From Gordionus sp. m RMFG-2023 (Eukaryota > Nematomorpha > Gordioida > Chordodea > Parachordodidae), in the NCBI RefSeq assembly GCF_954871325.1, contig NC_088777.1:46353366-46417365 (forward strand): a stretch of 64,000 nucleotides of DNA. Reading direction: 5' to 3'. The notes beneath the pieces were generated by a model. The model was not told where the DNA came from, made no database searches, and was given only the letters and a program-made list of their open reading frames with translations. Position 1 is the first letter of the stretch. Every line of letters begins with the position of its first letter. The position numbers and the translations under genes are program-made. Shown one piece after another: positions 11,061 to 22,641 of the stretch.

Positions 11061-13294
11061 TCATGTTTAAAAATTTTACATATCACATATATCTTATTTT
11101 CTTCGGGAAATTTTGTATTAATTTCCTTATTTTTTTCCTCCACATTTTAAATATATTGATAATAAAATAGCTGGAAAAAATTTATAACTCATATTAAGAT
11201 AGATAGATAAACAATAACAACACCTAAACGAAATAGGTAAACATTGTATTTTATCTATTTTATTAAAAATAACATGTTTTATAATATATACCTATACATT
11301 TTCAAAATTACACTTGGTATTAAAAAAATTCAAAATTTGAGAGGAACTCTTCAAATTTTTCAGCGGGCTCGAGCCTCTGCGCCACCCCCCCCCCCCTTTA
11401 CGCAACTGCCATTAGTATTATTTCAACATCAGCATATATGAAATAATTTAATGAGCTTGGACTGGGCAAGGTTGGGCAAAATTTTTTGAAGATGCCTGTG
11501 CTTATAAATTTTTTTTGACCCTGAGCCTCGGCCATGTTTGATAAAATCAAGGCTAATGAAAGTCTGGTATTTTCGTCTGATACCTTTATGCCCAGAATAT
11601 TTATGTTTGGTTTTTTTTTAATTTCCAAAAAGTTTATCATCTTATTTTAAATTTGGGTAATGATCTGGCTGAATGCGACTTGTTATATAATTTTAAATCC
11701 TTTTTATGTTGCAAAATTATATAACAAAAAATAAATACATACTCTTTATTTTTAAATAATCTGATTTTTTTTTATAACGCAATAATTTGAAATTTGTTTC
11801 GTTTACAATTTTGCAAATTATATCATCGAATTTGGTCCTTGTAAATTGTTCCTAATTTCATTTCTTTGTATTTGTGTTTAACTTATAAAAGGAACATAGC
11901 TCTCTGAATATCGTTTTTTTAAATAAGTTTTTCATATAACCTATTGGATTAAAATCAAACTATTAGGCTAAAAGCTTAGCTATGCCATTATGGAGTTGAC
12001 AAGTTAGGTGTTTAACAAAATTAAATTGTCTCACGCATCTATATAATGGCAAGGGTAGACGCCATGCCTCTAATATTTTCGAAGGAAGGTTGAGGATAGG
12101 CATCTAAGAGGGACGGAATAAAAATATACAATATATGTAAATGTGGAGGGAAAAATTATTGGTAAAAAGGACTTTAATAGATATTTATTTCGATTTTAAT
12201 GTTTAATTAAAATTTAAATCACCATTTTCAGATAACATTTAACACTATAAGTACTAATTCTTAGATTTTGTTATTACTCTCCTTATGAGGCCCTGAATGA
12301 TTAAACCTGAACCTTGTTTAGAAGATTTCTGCACACACCAACTGTGCCTCACTTCAAAGCAGGTTTGGTGTATTTAAAATCATAATTTAAATATTTGAAA
12401 TATATATATATTTTTTTTATTTATTAAAATATTTATATAATATTTTTTTAAAAAATAATATTTTTAATATAAAATACACAAAATAATTGTAAGCTATAAG
12501 ATAAATTGAATAATTCATAAATTATCTGTCGACCGAAAATTACAATTTAGAGTTTCGATGTAACTCTGAATCAATGTTGAGCTTGTATGTTAATAATGTG
12601 GGCAGCTGATTTTCTGGAAGAAATAAGGACACTTGCAATTTTTTTGAAGGTAAAGTAGTCTGAGGGATAGGTCCTTTTCATATATAGCTGTAATTTTTAT
12701 TCAAAGGCGATAAGCAATCTTGATGAGAAATATCGAAGTTGATCTCGAGCTCTACTAAATTTTGCATGTATTAAAATTATTTTTTAAATGGGAAGAATAC
12801 TCTGTGGGAGGAGTTAAAAGCAAATTTCATCCGCAAATTCAAGTTTCAATATACGTGATAATTAATAACAAATTAATTTTATAATCAAATAATATATATC
12901 AGCCCCACTTCCGAAAACTATTATGGTTCTAAGAACAAAATTATAATAATAAGGGAGGATAACTTATAAGAGAATCTAATAAATTGGATTTTACTGCTGT
13001 TCTGCTTTTAGATTGCAAATCTTATATTGCTGATAGTTTCAGCTAATATAGGGATTTTTTTTAAAGTGATGATTAAATCAAATGCGAAGTCAAATATTTT
13101 TGAATATTCTGTAATAAATATAAGGTGATATAATCTTATTTATTAAATCAACATTTTTAGAAAGTTGTTTTACATAGAATTAATAAAATTTAATATATAT
13201 ATTCGCTCTATTAACTATGAAAAACAAAGAAAGCCGGGTTAAAGTGGTTAAGACAATACAAGTTATGTTTTTAATAGAAAATATTAAGACTATC
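11061..13294. other. Intergenic region and 3' flank of R4
   Basis: No gene was seen. The stretch includes a C tract at 11386-11396, the repeated block near 11440-11620, and from 11810 on the standard 3' flank of a subfamily A receptor, colinear with 5280-5620 and 7100-8290. Confidence 0.5.
13139..13144 (-). promoter_or_regulatory. Putative polyadenylation signal of R4
   Basis: Minus-strand AATAAA about 150 bases after the R4 stop, at the position equivalent to the candidate signal of R2. Confidence 0.4.
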
Positions 13295-14407
13295 TTAAGC
13301 TAATATATATCTGCCATATAAATATCCTAGTTTTTTCAACATTAAACTTCTAAGCGAGGGGTTACCGAAAACTATTAGATAAGGATAAATGAAATGCTTA
13401 AAAATTAAGAATAGATAAGCGAGTATGTAATAATTAGAGTAACAAACTTTGTCCAAAATATTGTAATCAATCGTAAGGGATGTAATTATAATAGGTATTG
13501 AAAAAAAGAAAGTGATTGTGCTCAACACGCTGGCAATAATGGCAAAATTACGTAACCTTGTATTTCTTATTGAACATCTCGATTCACTAGCATCTAAGAC
13601 AATGTGAGTGGTGTCAGGGATAATTGTCGATGCCATATATTTATATTTTTTATACATAACGGACCAAGTTTGCAAATTAAAGATCATTATAATTACGCAG
13701 GGTAATAAGATGGCCATCACCAACGTAAATATATAATACACGTTGAAGAAGGCTTTAAATTTTTCATTCTCCCTAATAAAGTATTTCCTTTTCAACATGT
13801 TTTGATCATTTTTAATCAGATAAATATTCTTGTTAATAAGATAAGGTAAAGACGTTATGATGGATGCCACCAATAAGGATAACATTATAAATCCGTCCCA
13901 ATTTGATTCTTTATCTAAGAATTTGACCTTGTAAAAAATGGGATATTTAATCGCGATAAAACTTCTTACCGACATGACGGCCATCAAAAAATGGGATAAA
14001 AACAAAATATTGTAAATTAATACTTGTCGAAATTTGGCAATTAACATCACTTCCAAAAGATTCATTTCAGTTAAACACAATATACGATCATTTCGAATCC
14101 AACGAAATCTGAAAGCGGTGATAAAACAAATTATAAGACTTAAAACATGTATCCAGATTAGGTAATATCTGCACTGGAAGGTGTAAAGAGTTTTAAGCAA
14201 TTTGGCAAAAGAACCTCTAGTCCCGGGTAATAAAGCATAGAGAACCAGAGCGTTTCCTAGAAATCCGATAGAGGTCAACAAGCCGATAATGATTAATAAA
14301 ATATTGCGGGATAAGTTTATGACCTCCAATTTTTTATGATTAAGAGTCAAATCTGTAAAATTTATAGTTGAGACGCTATCATTAAAAATGGTGAATATGT
14401 AATCCAT
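13295..14407 (-). CDS. Intronless seven-helix receptor R4, subfamily A
   Basis: The 370-residue product is closely related to R2 through most of its length, differing mainly in the N-terminus, the first extracellular loop and the last residues, where it ends after GRYILA. It keeps the same layout: GNALVLYAL in helix 1, no Asp in helix 2, SVRSFIAIKYP at the end of helix 3, LPCVII in helix 5, FFFSIP in helix 6 and YPYLIVFGNP in helix 7. The extracellular N-terminus offers two glycosylation sites, NDS and NFT. The start is the conserved MDYIFTIF. It belongs to the same duplicated block type as R2 and is uninterrupted, so it is probably functional; ligand unknown. Confidence 0.85.
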   Translation of the reverse strand: MDYIFTIFNDSVSTINFTDLTLNHKKLEVINLSRNILLIIIGLLTSIGFLGNALVLYALLPGTRGSFAKLLKTLYTFQCRYYLIWIHVLSLIICFITAFRFRWIRNDRILCLTEMNLLEVMLIAKFRQVLIYNILFLSHFLMAVMSVRSFIAIKYPIFYKVKFLDKESNWDGFIMLSLLVASIITSLPYLINKNIYLIKNDQNMLKRKYFIRENEKFKAFFNVYYIFTLVMAILLPCVIIMIFNLQTWSVMYKKYKYMASTIIPDTTHIVLDASESRCSIRNTRLRNFAIIASVLSTITFFFSIPIIITSLTIDYNILDKVCYSNYYILAYLFLIFKHFIYPYLIVFGNPSLRSLMLKKLGYLYGRYILA

Positions 14408-14831
14408 AATTGTAATACGTAATTAAAATTTATTGAATAAATATAGTGAACTATATAAATGTTTATATAATAAAATAATACATTATTTAGGCTGATTAAT
14501 TTTATTATTTCTTAGTAAAATCTGAAATAATTTTAAAATTAATTTTCTAATTATATTATTTTTTTAAAAATTAATTTGATTTCTTTATAACAAAAATAAG
14601 AGCCAAAAATTAACAATTAATTAAATTTCTATATAAAAATAAATGAGTCAAAAAAAAATTAGCAATTAATTAATATAATATTACTTGTGTCCTATTTTAA
14701 AATGGAAAGATTAAAATAGTTTATAAACATAATAACACTTTACCCTCAAACATAAAAGAAAAATTCAATAAAATTAATTATAAAGGGTCTCCTATTCAAA
14801 AAAAGGCAAAGTCCCCATTAAAATATGAAAG

Positions 14832-14845
14832 TGTCAATCGATAGG
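14832..14845 (-). promoter_or_regulatory. Conserved upstream motif of R4
   Basis: The plus strand reads TGTCAATCGATAGG, 425 bases upstream of the R4 start. It is one of five such motifs, one per open receptor. Confidence 0.3.
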
Positions 14846-14923
14846 AAAAGGTTATTTTTTTTTGTTGTCATCTTAATAATCCTGAAATGTCACTTTTCAC
14901 TAATTTTTGGTTATTTTTAATTC

Positions 14924-14960
14924 TCTTTTCTTTTCTTTTCTTTTCTTTTCTTTTCTTTTT
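14924..14960. repeat. (CTTTT)n microsatellite
   Basis: Perfect CTTTT units run in tandem, about seven copies. The flanks of other receptors have only one or two units at this place, so the expansion is local. Confidence 0.9.
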
Positions 14961-15152
14961 TATTTTTTCTTTTTGAGATCTCTTTACGCCATTTTTAATA
15001 TACTTTTGTCATCTTTTCTCAATTTTTTCTTCTCATTTTTGATATTTCTTTTTTATCTCCTAAACCTGCTCGGTTCAACATAAAATTTTGCATATTTATT
15101 AATTATTCCTATAGCTATTTATTAAAAAAATTTGATAGAATTATAAAATACC

Positions 15153-15267
15153 GATTTGATTTTATGATATTTTCTGATTTGATTTTATGATATTTTCAGA
15201 TTTGATTTTATGATATTTTCTGATTTAATTTTATGATATTTTCTGATTTAATTTTATGATATTTTCT
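15153..15267. repeat. 23-bp tandem repeat, five units
   Basis: Five consecutive 23-base units, each beginning GATTT and containing TTTTATGATATTTTC, differ by single bases only. The array ends directly against the left terminus of the transposon relic at 15269. The unit derives from a single-copy GATTTTATGAT sequence in the upstream flanks of other receptors (for example near 10090). Confidence 0.9.
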
Positions 15268-15268
15268 G

Positions 15269-17178
15269 CAGGCGCGTACGCAGTGGGGGGGGGGGCAGAA
15301 GGACAACTCCCCCCCCCCCCCCCCCCCCTTAACCCCCCCAGCCAAAAATGCAGATGCCGGATTATATCTTTCAAAAATATTATTGTTAATATTAATTTAT
15401 ATTTGTTAATATTTATATATATATAATTACATTTATTTATCACATTCATCTACTAAGTTATATTATCAATTAATTTCGATTTCAAGTTTTCCTTGGTACC
15501 TATTATTTTCAAATTTTAGTGACGTAATATTAATCTAAATGTTTAGTTAAATAATAATTATCTCTGAAACACCTTGTCCAACATGGAGAAAGAAATTGCA
15601 AGCTTGTCCAACGAGATCAAGTCTCCGCCATTAAGCAGTAACAGCTTTTATGGAGTTAGAAAAGCCGATTAATGCTATTAATGAAATATCACAATGGCTT
15701 GAAAGAAATATTTCCTCAGAAGCAAGAAAATTATTGGATTCAATACTTATTCCAAATTTTTTTTCTCATTAGAATGTATTATTTAATTATACAACTATTT
15801 TATGTAATACTTTCCATACACATGACATTGACTTGATTAAGAAGATGAGAATAGCGGAGAGCATTTTATTAGAACTCAAGGAAATTAGAGCTAATGTTGA
15901 TGAAGAATTTCATATTTTATATGTTATTGTTGAGTCAAAAGCATAGCTATAAGTGTTTAATATTTAACCCCCTCAACTTGCAGCAAGCAAGCTCATCGTC
16001 AAAACATTAATATAGGATCAGTAGAAGAGTGTTATAAAATAAATGTTCCCTCTCTTAGATACATTTATAACCCAAATAAATGAATGGTTTTTAATTCATC
16101 ATGCAGCACTTACAAATCCGCAGATATTACTTCCACAAAAGCCTCTCCAACTTTTTCAGATGGTAATAGAAAAAAAATATTAGATTTTCATCATGAAGAT
16201 GTTTAAATATTTTATGATGCCTTTAAAAGATAACTATGGTTGATACAGTCCCAAAAAAGGCTATGAATGCTTTCCATTATTTCAAACACATTATAGATTA
16301 TGTTCCCAATGTATTAAAATGGTTATATATATATTAGCAACTCTTCCCATTAGTAAACTAATGAGAGAACTCTTTTAAGAAAAATAACAGAGCCCTGCAG
16401 AGGTACCATTTGCAGGGCACGGCCCAGATTTTTTTAAAATAAATTTTTCGGCCCGGCTCGGCTTTTTGAAAATAAAATTTTCAGGGCCCGAATTTTTTAA
16501 AAATAAATTATATTTATTTTTGATTTTTATAGCTAATAATGGCGATTTCAAATATTTAGTTTTAAATACAGCTCGGCCGGTATATTTTTTCTAAAAAAAT
16601 TTTCGGGCCCAGCCCTGTGTTTTTAAAAAAATTTCGGACCCGGCCCTGGTATATTTAAAAATATTAAAATACGGTCCGGCTCGGGGGCCGGGCCTGCAAG
16701 ACTCTGAAAAACATACCTATAAAATACAACTTCTAAAATTAGATTGAATGATTTGGATCTTTTGAATATTCATAGGCATTTATCGCCAAGCAAGGATAGA
16801 TAATTGAAAAATTAGCTCAAAACATACAAAATACATTTTTTCCTAAAAAACTTTTTGTGTATTAATTTATATTTCCATCATTTAATTTTTTTATACTTTA
16901 TATATTATATATTTTAAAGGCTCAAAAATTTTTATTTCGGGTCATTTAAGTGGTTCATGTCGTGGTTATATTCACTTTATATTTTATAATTTACATTTAT
17001 TTTATAGTTTTTCAAAGCCGGTTTATATATATAATTTTTTTGTAATTCACATTAGTTTAAAATTGTACATTAGAAAAGTTATTAGTCCTGATAAATTTAT
17101 GCTTAGTATTTTTAATTAACAATAATATTTTCTAAAAATTTTATTATCCCCCCCACAGATTAAATTCCTGCGTACGCG
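15269..17178 (+). mobile_element. DUF4371-type hAT transposon relic, copy A
   Basis: The left end CAGGCGCGTACGCAG is matched by the inverted right end CTGCGTACGCG. Just inside the left end a G run is followed by a long C run. The plus strand carries a broken transposase at about 15580-16380. The part reading PPQLAASKLIVKTLI, then LLDTFITQINEWFL, corresponds to the PR..GRQ..R.N...F.P.LD segment of ZMYM1/DUF4371-like hAT proteins. Farther on, a decayed FPN..L..LATLPIS region leads toward the dimerisation domain. Several stops and frame changes are present. A GC-rich MITE is nested at 16388-16706. Copy B at 61498 is its sister. No clear target duplication was found here. Confidence 0.75.
16388..16706. 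mobile_element. GC-rich foldback MITE nested in copy A
   Basis: The ends read CAGAGCCCTGCAG and, inverted, CTGCAAGACTCTG. The interior alternates GGCCCGGC/CGGGCC words with A/T runs, giving strong foldback potential. Copy B carries the same insertion at the same place (62554-62895), so the insertion preceded the split of A and B. Confidence 0.7.
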
Positions 17179-17484
17179 ATAATAGCAATATTTGACATTA
17201 TATAACTTTAAAGGTCTTCCAATAGGCTATAAGAAATTTAAATGACGTTTCTAGCTCAATTATATTCAAAGATATTTACCCATATCTCAGCTGCTGTTTG
17301 GAGTTGAAAACTTTTTTATTTTTTTCGTAGTTACATCATGTGCAACATCTAGTAAAAATTTCAGAAATATCTGAGGAGGTCGGGATGAGTTGATTTGTCA
17401 TGGCATATATATGTATTTGCACTGTTAACTATGACAAACAAAGGAAGCCTAGTTAAATTGGTGAAAACAAGAAAAGTTATGTTT
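17179..17484. other. Receptor-block spacer
   Basis: No gene was seen. It matches 10150-10470 and 37240-37500 and continues the flank interrupted by transposon copy A. Confidence 0.5.
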
Positions 17485-17710
17485 GTAGTTAATCAAGATT
17501 ATCTTAAGTTCCTAATATTTACCATATACATATTTTAGTTTTTCCGACATTAAACTTCTAAATGCTTAGCAAGAGATAAGTGATCATGTAATTGACGGAA
17601 TAATAGCTTTTGCCTGAAATATTGTGCTCAGTCTTAAAGATGTCATTATGATAACCAGTATTGAAAAAAGTAAGTGAATGTCAATATGCTGGCGACTAGG
17701 AAGACTTGAC
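17485..17710 (-). pseudogene. Receptor fragment R5 (helices 6-7 and tail)
   Basis: A decayed 3' end of a receptor, equivalent in extent to R3 at 10470-10695 and shortened in the same place in helix 7. It lacks everything upstream of helix 6. It is not functional. Confidence 0.65.
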
Positions 17711-18471
17711 CATGTGATTACGTTAATATATAAAATGTATGTAGGTCTTCATGCATTTTAATAATTTTACTTGTTTAGCAAATTAGACTGTTATTGACAA
17801 AAATTGATATACTTTGGCTTGGCTTTGTCTTTCATTAACATTTTAAAAATCGGCTCTAATCGAACCGTTTCTCAACCCTACTTATAGAGTTGACCAGTAC
17901 AGCGAATACTTATATCTAACATACAAGATTCTTTTGTATCTTGTACTCAGTATCACATTTTTAATATACTAGTATCTGTATCTAAGATCCTTTATTCTAA
18001 ATAGAATCTTCTATCCTTTTCATCTTGACAAAAGATACGACCTAAAATTTTTAATTACCTCATTTTAAGTATATTTAATGGGATAAATGTAACAAATCAT
18101 TATAATTTCATTAGTATTATTTATCAAACTACACTATCCTACACACTTTGGATAGTGCTAATTTTATTTTATTTAAAATCACAAATTGAGATCTTACTTG
18201 TACTTAACAATAACTATAAAGTTCAAAGTGTATAGGTAGTAAATATTAATTTTATTTTGAGGGACCCTATTTTATTAACAATACATGTTTTATATATATA
18301 CCCATACATTTTTAAAATTACACTTGGTATTAAAAAAATTTAAGGGGCCTCTTTAAATTTTTTAGGAGGCTCGAGCCCCTGCATACTAATATTTACAAAA
18401 TCGCTTTTTATTTGTAAATTGATTTCTAAAGTATAAAAAGTTATGTCGAAATGCGTTATTTTAATCAAAAT

Positions 18472-18681
18472 TAGTGTTGTTAATGGCTCAATTTGAGCCG
18501 ATATGGCTAACTCAATATATTAGCCAGAAAATTATGCAAGCCTGAAAATTTTGCTCATGGATGATACAAAGGTTTAGACATTAATCGTGAAGTCTCTAAG
18601 CTTGAGCAATATTTTTTTGGTTAAAATATTGAGTTAGTTGTTTATAAAAATAGGCTCAAATCGAGCCGTTTAACAACATTA
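18472..18681. mobile_element. MITE with GGCTCAA inverted ends
   Basis: The left end TAGTGTTGTTAATGGCTC is inverted at the right as GAGCCGTTTAACAACATTA. Flanking 8-mers are ATCAAAAT and ATTAAAAC (6 of 8 match). It encodes nothing. It is the fullest copy of the family seen as fragments near 10728 and 42520, and its ends are close to those of the element at 3088-3262. Confidence 0.7.
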
Positions 18682-18765
18682 ATTAAAACGATCAATAATT
18701 CTAGGAATTTTATATTATAAGAAAAACAAATATGATTTTTAAGATATAATTTGCCAAAGACCGGA

Positions 18766-18820
18766 CAAAAAGTTTATATGTATAGACCCCCACTAAAGAA
18801 AATTCTTAACTACGCCACTG
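18766..18820. mobile_element. Truncated right end of a CAGTGGCGTA hAT MITE
   Basis: The segment ending TAACTACGCCACTG, preceded by a TATATGTATAGACCCCC-like stretch, matches the right end of the complete element at 63313-63726. No left end was found. Confidence 0.6.
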
Positions 18821-19558
18821 GATACAATGATAAAATATCCAAGAATAATTTAATATTTGATTTTTTGGAAAAAATTGGCTTAAGCCAATCTTTTAAAATA
18901 TGGTAAATATTAGCCCCAATCTGTTATTTAATATTGGCTCAACCCTATTGAACATTGTATTATATATATTTTCTTTAGAAATTTGCTAAAAACATTAGCA
19001 CTAAATTTAAAAATAATGACAGTTACTTTCAATTCTGATGCAAATATTTATTAAATTATATATGAGAAGATATCAATTTGGTTGCCTCTATCTCCCATGA
19101 GCTCATAAATTTAATACCAATTAGGTGGGTACCCTATGATGCAGACACCCCCCCCCCCCCCCCCCCCTCTTCTCCATAAAAAGTTATGGAACTTAAATAT
19201 TTTAAGAAGCTGCGTTTTTTTAGTCTAGTTTTGATTAATTTTTTCCTTCCTCATTATAGCCTCAGGGCTGTGCAATGTTAGGATGGTTTAGATATTTATA
19301 TAAGATTTTGTAATTACTCTCCTTATGATGCCCTGAAACAATTTTGATAGAAAATGTTTATATTGCATGATCTGCATATATAAAGGTTTATAATATAAAG
19401 ATTTTTTTTAAGTGGTGATTAAATCAAATGCTAAGTCAAATATTTTTAAATATTCTGTAATAAACATAAGGTGACTATTTATTAAATCAACATTTTTAGA
19501 AAGTTGTTTTACATTGAATTAGTAAAATATAAAATATATTCGTTCTATTAACTATGAT

Positions 19559-20133
19559 CAGCGTCTACATGAGCGGGAGGGGTAGGAACAGTTTGCATCC
19601 TATTTTTTTGAGGGGGTAGGAGGTAAGCTGCTTTATTAGGGGTAGGATAAATTTTTTGGGGGGTTATCTATTAAATTTTGAGATGAAATAGGACAAAATT
19701 TATTGCTGTAAAAATTATACTTTTATTATAGTATTATTATAATACAATTCATCGACCAAATCTATATATTGCAAACAATCATACACATTGTTTTCCAAAT
19801 AAACTATCCTTTTAAATGTAATTTAAAAGGTTTAGATATTTTAGCAAGCTCATAATACCATAATAACTAATTCATTGTAAATAATGGAGGTTTTAATTGA
19901 ATTTATTATCTAAAAAATAAATTATTTATAATCACAAAATATAGAGAGTTGGTAGTAGATATAGATTAATTTAAGTTATCCTTTATAAATTCTTTGAAAA
20001 GAGTATCAATAAATAAATAGGTAAAAATAATGATAAAGAGACACCGCCGCCGAAGGTGGCGATTTTTAGGGGAGTAGGCAAAGGTTTTTGAAGGGAGTTT
20101 GCATCCAGTGAAAATCCTGTCATGTAGACGCTG
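19559..20133. mobile_element. 575-bp nonautonomous hAT element
   Basis: The inverted ends read CAGCGTCTACATGA and TCATGTAGACGCTG. A perfect 8-bp target duplication, ACTATGAT, lies at 19551-19558 and 20134-20141. The terminal regions are rich in GGGGTAGG-like words and the middle is AT-rich. I see no transposase. It interrupts the 3' flank of receptor pseudogene R6, whose homology to other flanks resumes exactly after the right duplication. The clean duplication suggests a relatively recent insertion. Confidence 0.9.
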
Positions 20134-20211
20134 ACTATGATAAACAGAGAAAACCCAGTTTGGTTAAGAGAATACAAGCTATGTTTTTAATTGATCAAGT
20201 GAAGAGTATCT

Positions 20212-21315
20212 TAAGTTCCTAATATATATCTACCATATAAATATCCTAGTTTTTTCGACATTAAACTTCTAAGTGAGGGGTTACCGAAAATTATTAAGGA
20301 TAAATGAAATGCTTAAATAATAGGAACAGATAAGCGACTCTATAATAATTAGCGCAACAACTTTTGACGAAAATATTGTGATCAATCGTAAGGGATGCAA
20401 TTATAATCGGTATTGAAAAAAAGAAAGTGATTGTGCTCAGCACGCTAGCGATAATGGCAAAATTACGTAACCTTGTATTTCTTATTGAATATCTCGATTC
20501 ACTAGCATCTAAGACAATGTGAGTGGTGTCAGGGATAATTGTCGATGCCATATATTTATATTTTTTATATATAAAGTACCAAGTTTGCAAATTAAAGATC
20601 ATTATAATTACGCAGGGTAATAAGATGGCCATCACCAACGAAAATATATAATACACGTTGAAGAAGGCTTTAAATTTTTCATTCTCCCTAATAAAGTATT
20701 TCCTTTTCAACATGTTTTGATCATTTTTAATCAGATAAATATTCTTGTTAATAAGATAAGGTAAAGACGTTATAATGGATGCCACCAATAAGGATAACAT
20801 TATAAATCCGTCCCAATTTGATTCTTTATCTAAGAATTTGACCTTGTAAAAAATGGGATATTTAATCGCGATAAAACTTCTTACCGACATGACGGCCATC
20901 AAAAAATGGGATAAAAACAAAAAATTGTAAATTAATATTTGCCGACATTTGGCTACATCACTTCCAAAAGATTCATTTCATGATTAAAATACATTCTGTG
21001 CTCATGTGCAATCCAATAAAATCTGAAAGCGGTAATACAAATTACAAGACTTAAAACATGTATCCAGATTAGGTAGCATCTGCACTGGAATGTGTAAATT
21101 GATTTAAGCAATGGAAAAGAACCCCTAGTCCCGGGTAATAAAGCATAGAGAACCAGAGCGTTTTCTAGAAATCCGATAAAGGTCAACAAGGCGATAATGA
21201 TTAATAATATATTGCGGGATAAGTTAGGGGTCTCCAAATTTTTAAGGTTAAGGGTCAAATCTACAGAATTTGTAGTTGAGGTGCTGTCGTTAAAAATGGC
21301 GAATATGTAATCAAT
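20212..21315 (-). pseudogene. Receptor pseudogene R6, subfamily A
   Basis: A near full-length copy, still very similar to R4 over helices 3-6. The start codon is ATT where the paralogues have ATG (21315-21313). A short deletion in the first part of helix 3 (near 20950) shifts the frame, and another deletion after FKHFIYP (near 20296) removes the end of helix 7 and the tail. Two further 3-base deletions keep the frame. The C-terminal two thirds stays open for about 209 codons, so the loss looks recent. A functional truncated product is unlikely. Confidence 0.85.
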
Positions 21316-21864
21316 ACAATTGTCGTACGTATTTAAAAATTATTGAATAAATCTAATGAAACTATATATAGGTTAATGTAAATTAAAATATTATTTAGGC
21401 TGGTTAATTTTTAAAATTTATTTTATAATTATATTATTTTTTAAAAAATTATTTTGATTTCTTTATAACAAAAATCAGAGCCAAAAATTAACAATTAATT
21501 TGATTTCTATATAAAAAAAGAGTCAAAAAAAATTATTAAAAGGAAAAGATTAAATTTATAAACACTATAACACTTTACCCCCCAAAATAAAGGAAGAATT
21601 CGGTAAAATTATTTATACAGGGTTTCCCATTAAAAAAGTCACGATCGAAGAAAAGTTTGCTCAAAAAGAGAAGGTTATTTTTTTTGTTGTCATTTTTATA
21701 ATTCTGAAATGTCATATGTCATTTTTCTTTAATTTTTGGTTATTTTTAATTCTCTTTTCTTTTTTATTTCTATCTTTTTGCGATCTAAATGTACTCGTTA
21801 TATTAAATATAATAAACAAATGGAAAACTAGTTAAAATTGTTGAGACAATACTAGTTAAGTTTT
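21316..21864. other. 5' flank of R6 joined to 3' flank of R7
   Basis: No gene was seen. The TGTCAATC motif conserved upstream of open receptors is altered here (GTCACGATCGAAG near 21648). Confidence 0.5.
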
Positions 21865-22641
21865 AATTGATCAAGACTATCTTAAGTTACTAATATATCT
21901 ACTATTTAAATTTAATTTTTCCGAAATTAAACTTCTAAGTGCTAGGTTATTGAACATGATTATATAAGGGTAAATAAAATACTAAATATTTACCAAGAGA
22001 TAGGTAATCATGTAATAGACATAACAACCTTTGTTCGAAAATTTTGAAATTGATGGCGCTCAAAAGGCTGGCGAAAAATTACGCAACTTTGTGATCGCAT
22101 TTGACTACATTTCGATACACTAGCATCCAAGCCAATGAGGATTAATTTTCGATGCCATATATTTATCTTTTTCATATTTAATGAGAGTTACATAACGGGT
22201 TTCTAAAAGAATCCCTAATGACAGAAATAACTGTCGATGATATATATTTATCCTTTTATATATATAAGGTACCAAGATTAAAAATCATTATGAATACACA
22301 AGAAAACATAAATTTTTAATACAAGTTTATAGAAGGTTTTAATTTCATTCTCATAAAATCGTAATAATGATACAAATTATAAGACTTAAAACATGTATCC
22401 AGATCAGTAATATCTGCACTGGAACGTGAAAAATAATTTAAGCGATTACCAAAAGGACATTAGCTATATGTAATAAAGCACAGATGACCAAAGCATTTTC
22501 TAGAAATCTATTAGGGTTGGTCAATAATAATAAGTAAGATCTTACTGGATAAGTAAAAGGCCTTCAAATTTTGGTTAAGTCTCAAATCTGTGTAATTTTA
22601 GTTAAACTGCTATCGTTATAAACAACCAGTATGTAATCCAT
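21865..22641 (-). pseudogene. Receptor relic R7, A/B chimera with internal deletion
   Basis: On the minus strand the C-terminal part (21865 to about 22190) resembles subfamily A through loop 3. Then a second, subfamily B-like loop 3 follows (CGGGTTTCTAAAAGAATCC near 22197), continuing through helix 5, after which the sequence jumps to helix 2 and runs to an ATG equivalent at 22641. Helices 3 and 4 are absent. The deletion joint (near 22350) matches that in R1. Many frame breaks exist; it is an old relic. Confidence 0.7.

Larger units (their letters stand above)
14408..15152. other. 5' flank of R4
   Basis: Upstream flank homologous to those of R2 and R11. It holds a CTTTT microsatellite at 14924-14960. 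No gene was seen. Confidence 0.55.
17711..19550. other. Repeat-rich spacer and R6 3' flank
   Basis: No gene was seen. The stretch contains MITE remnants (17745-17880, 17887-18040 and 18766-18820), one complete MITE (18472-18681), a C tract at 19147-19166 and flank homologous to 4430-4800. Confidence 0.5.

Noticed and set aside
11244-11441. 65-codon open frame with a Pro run
   Set aside because: The Pro run comes from a C homopolymer in a repeat, and the frame is not kept in related blocks.
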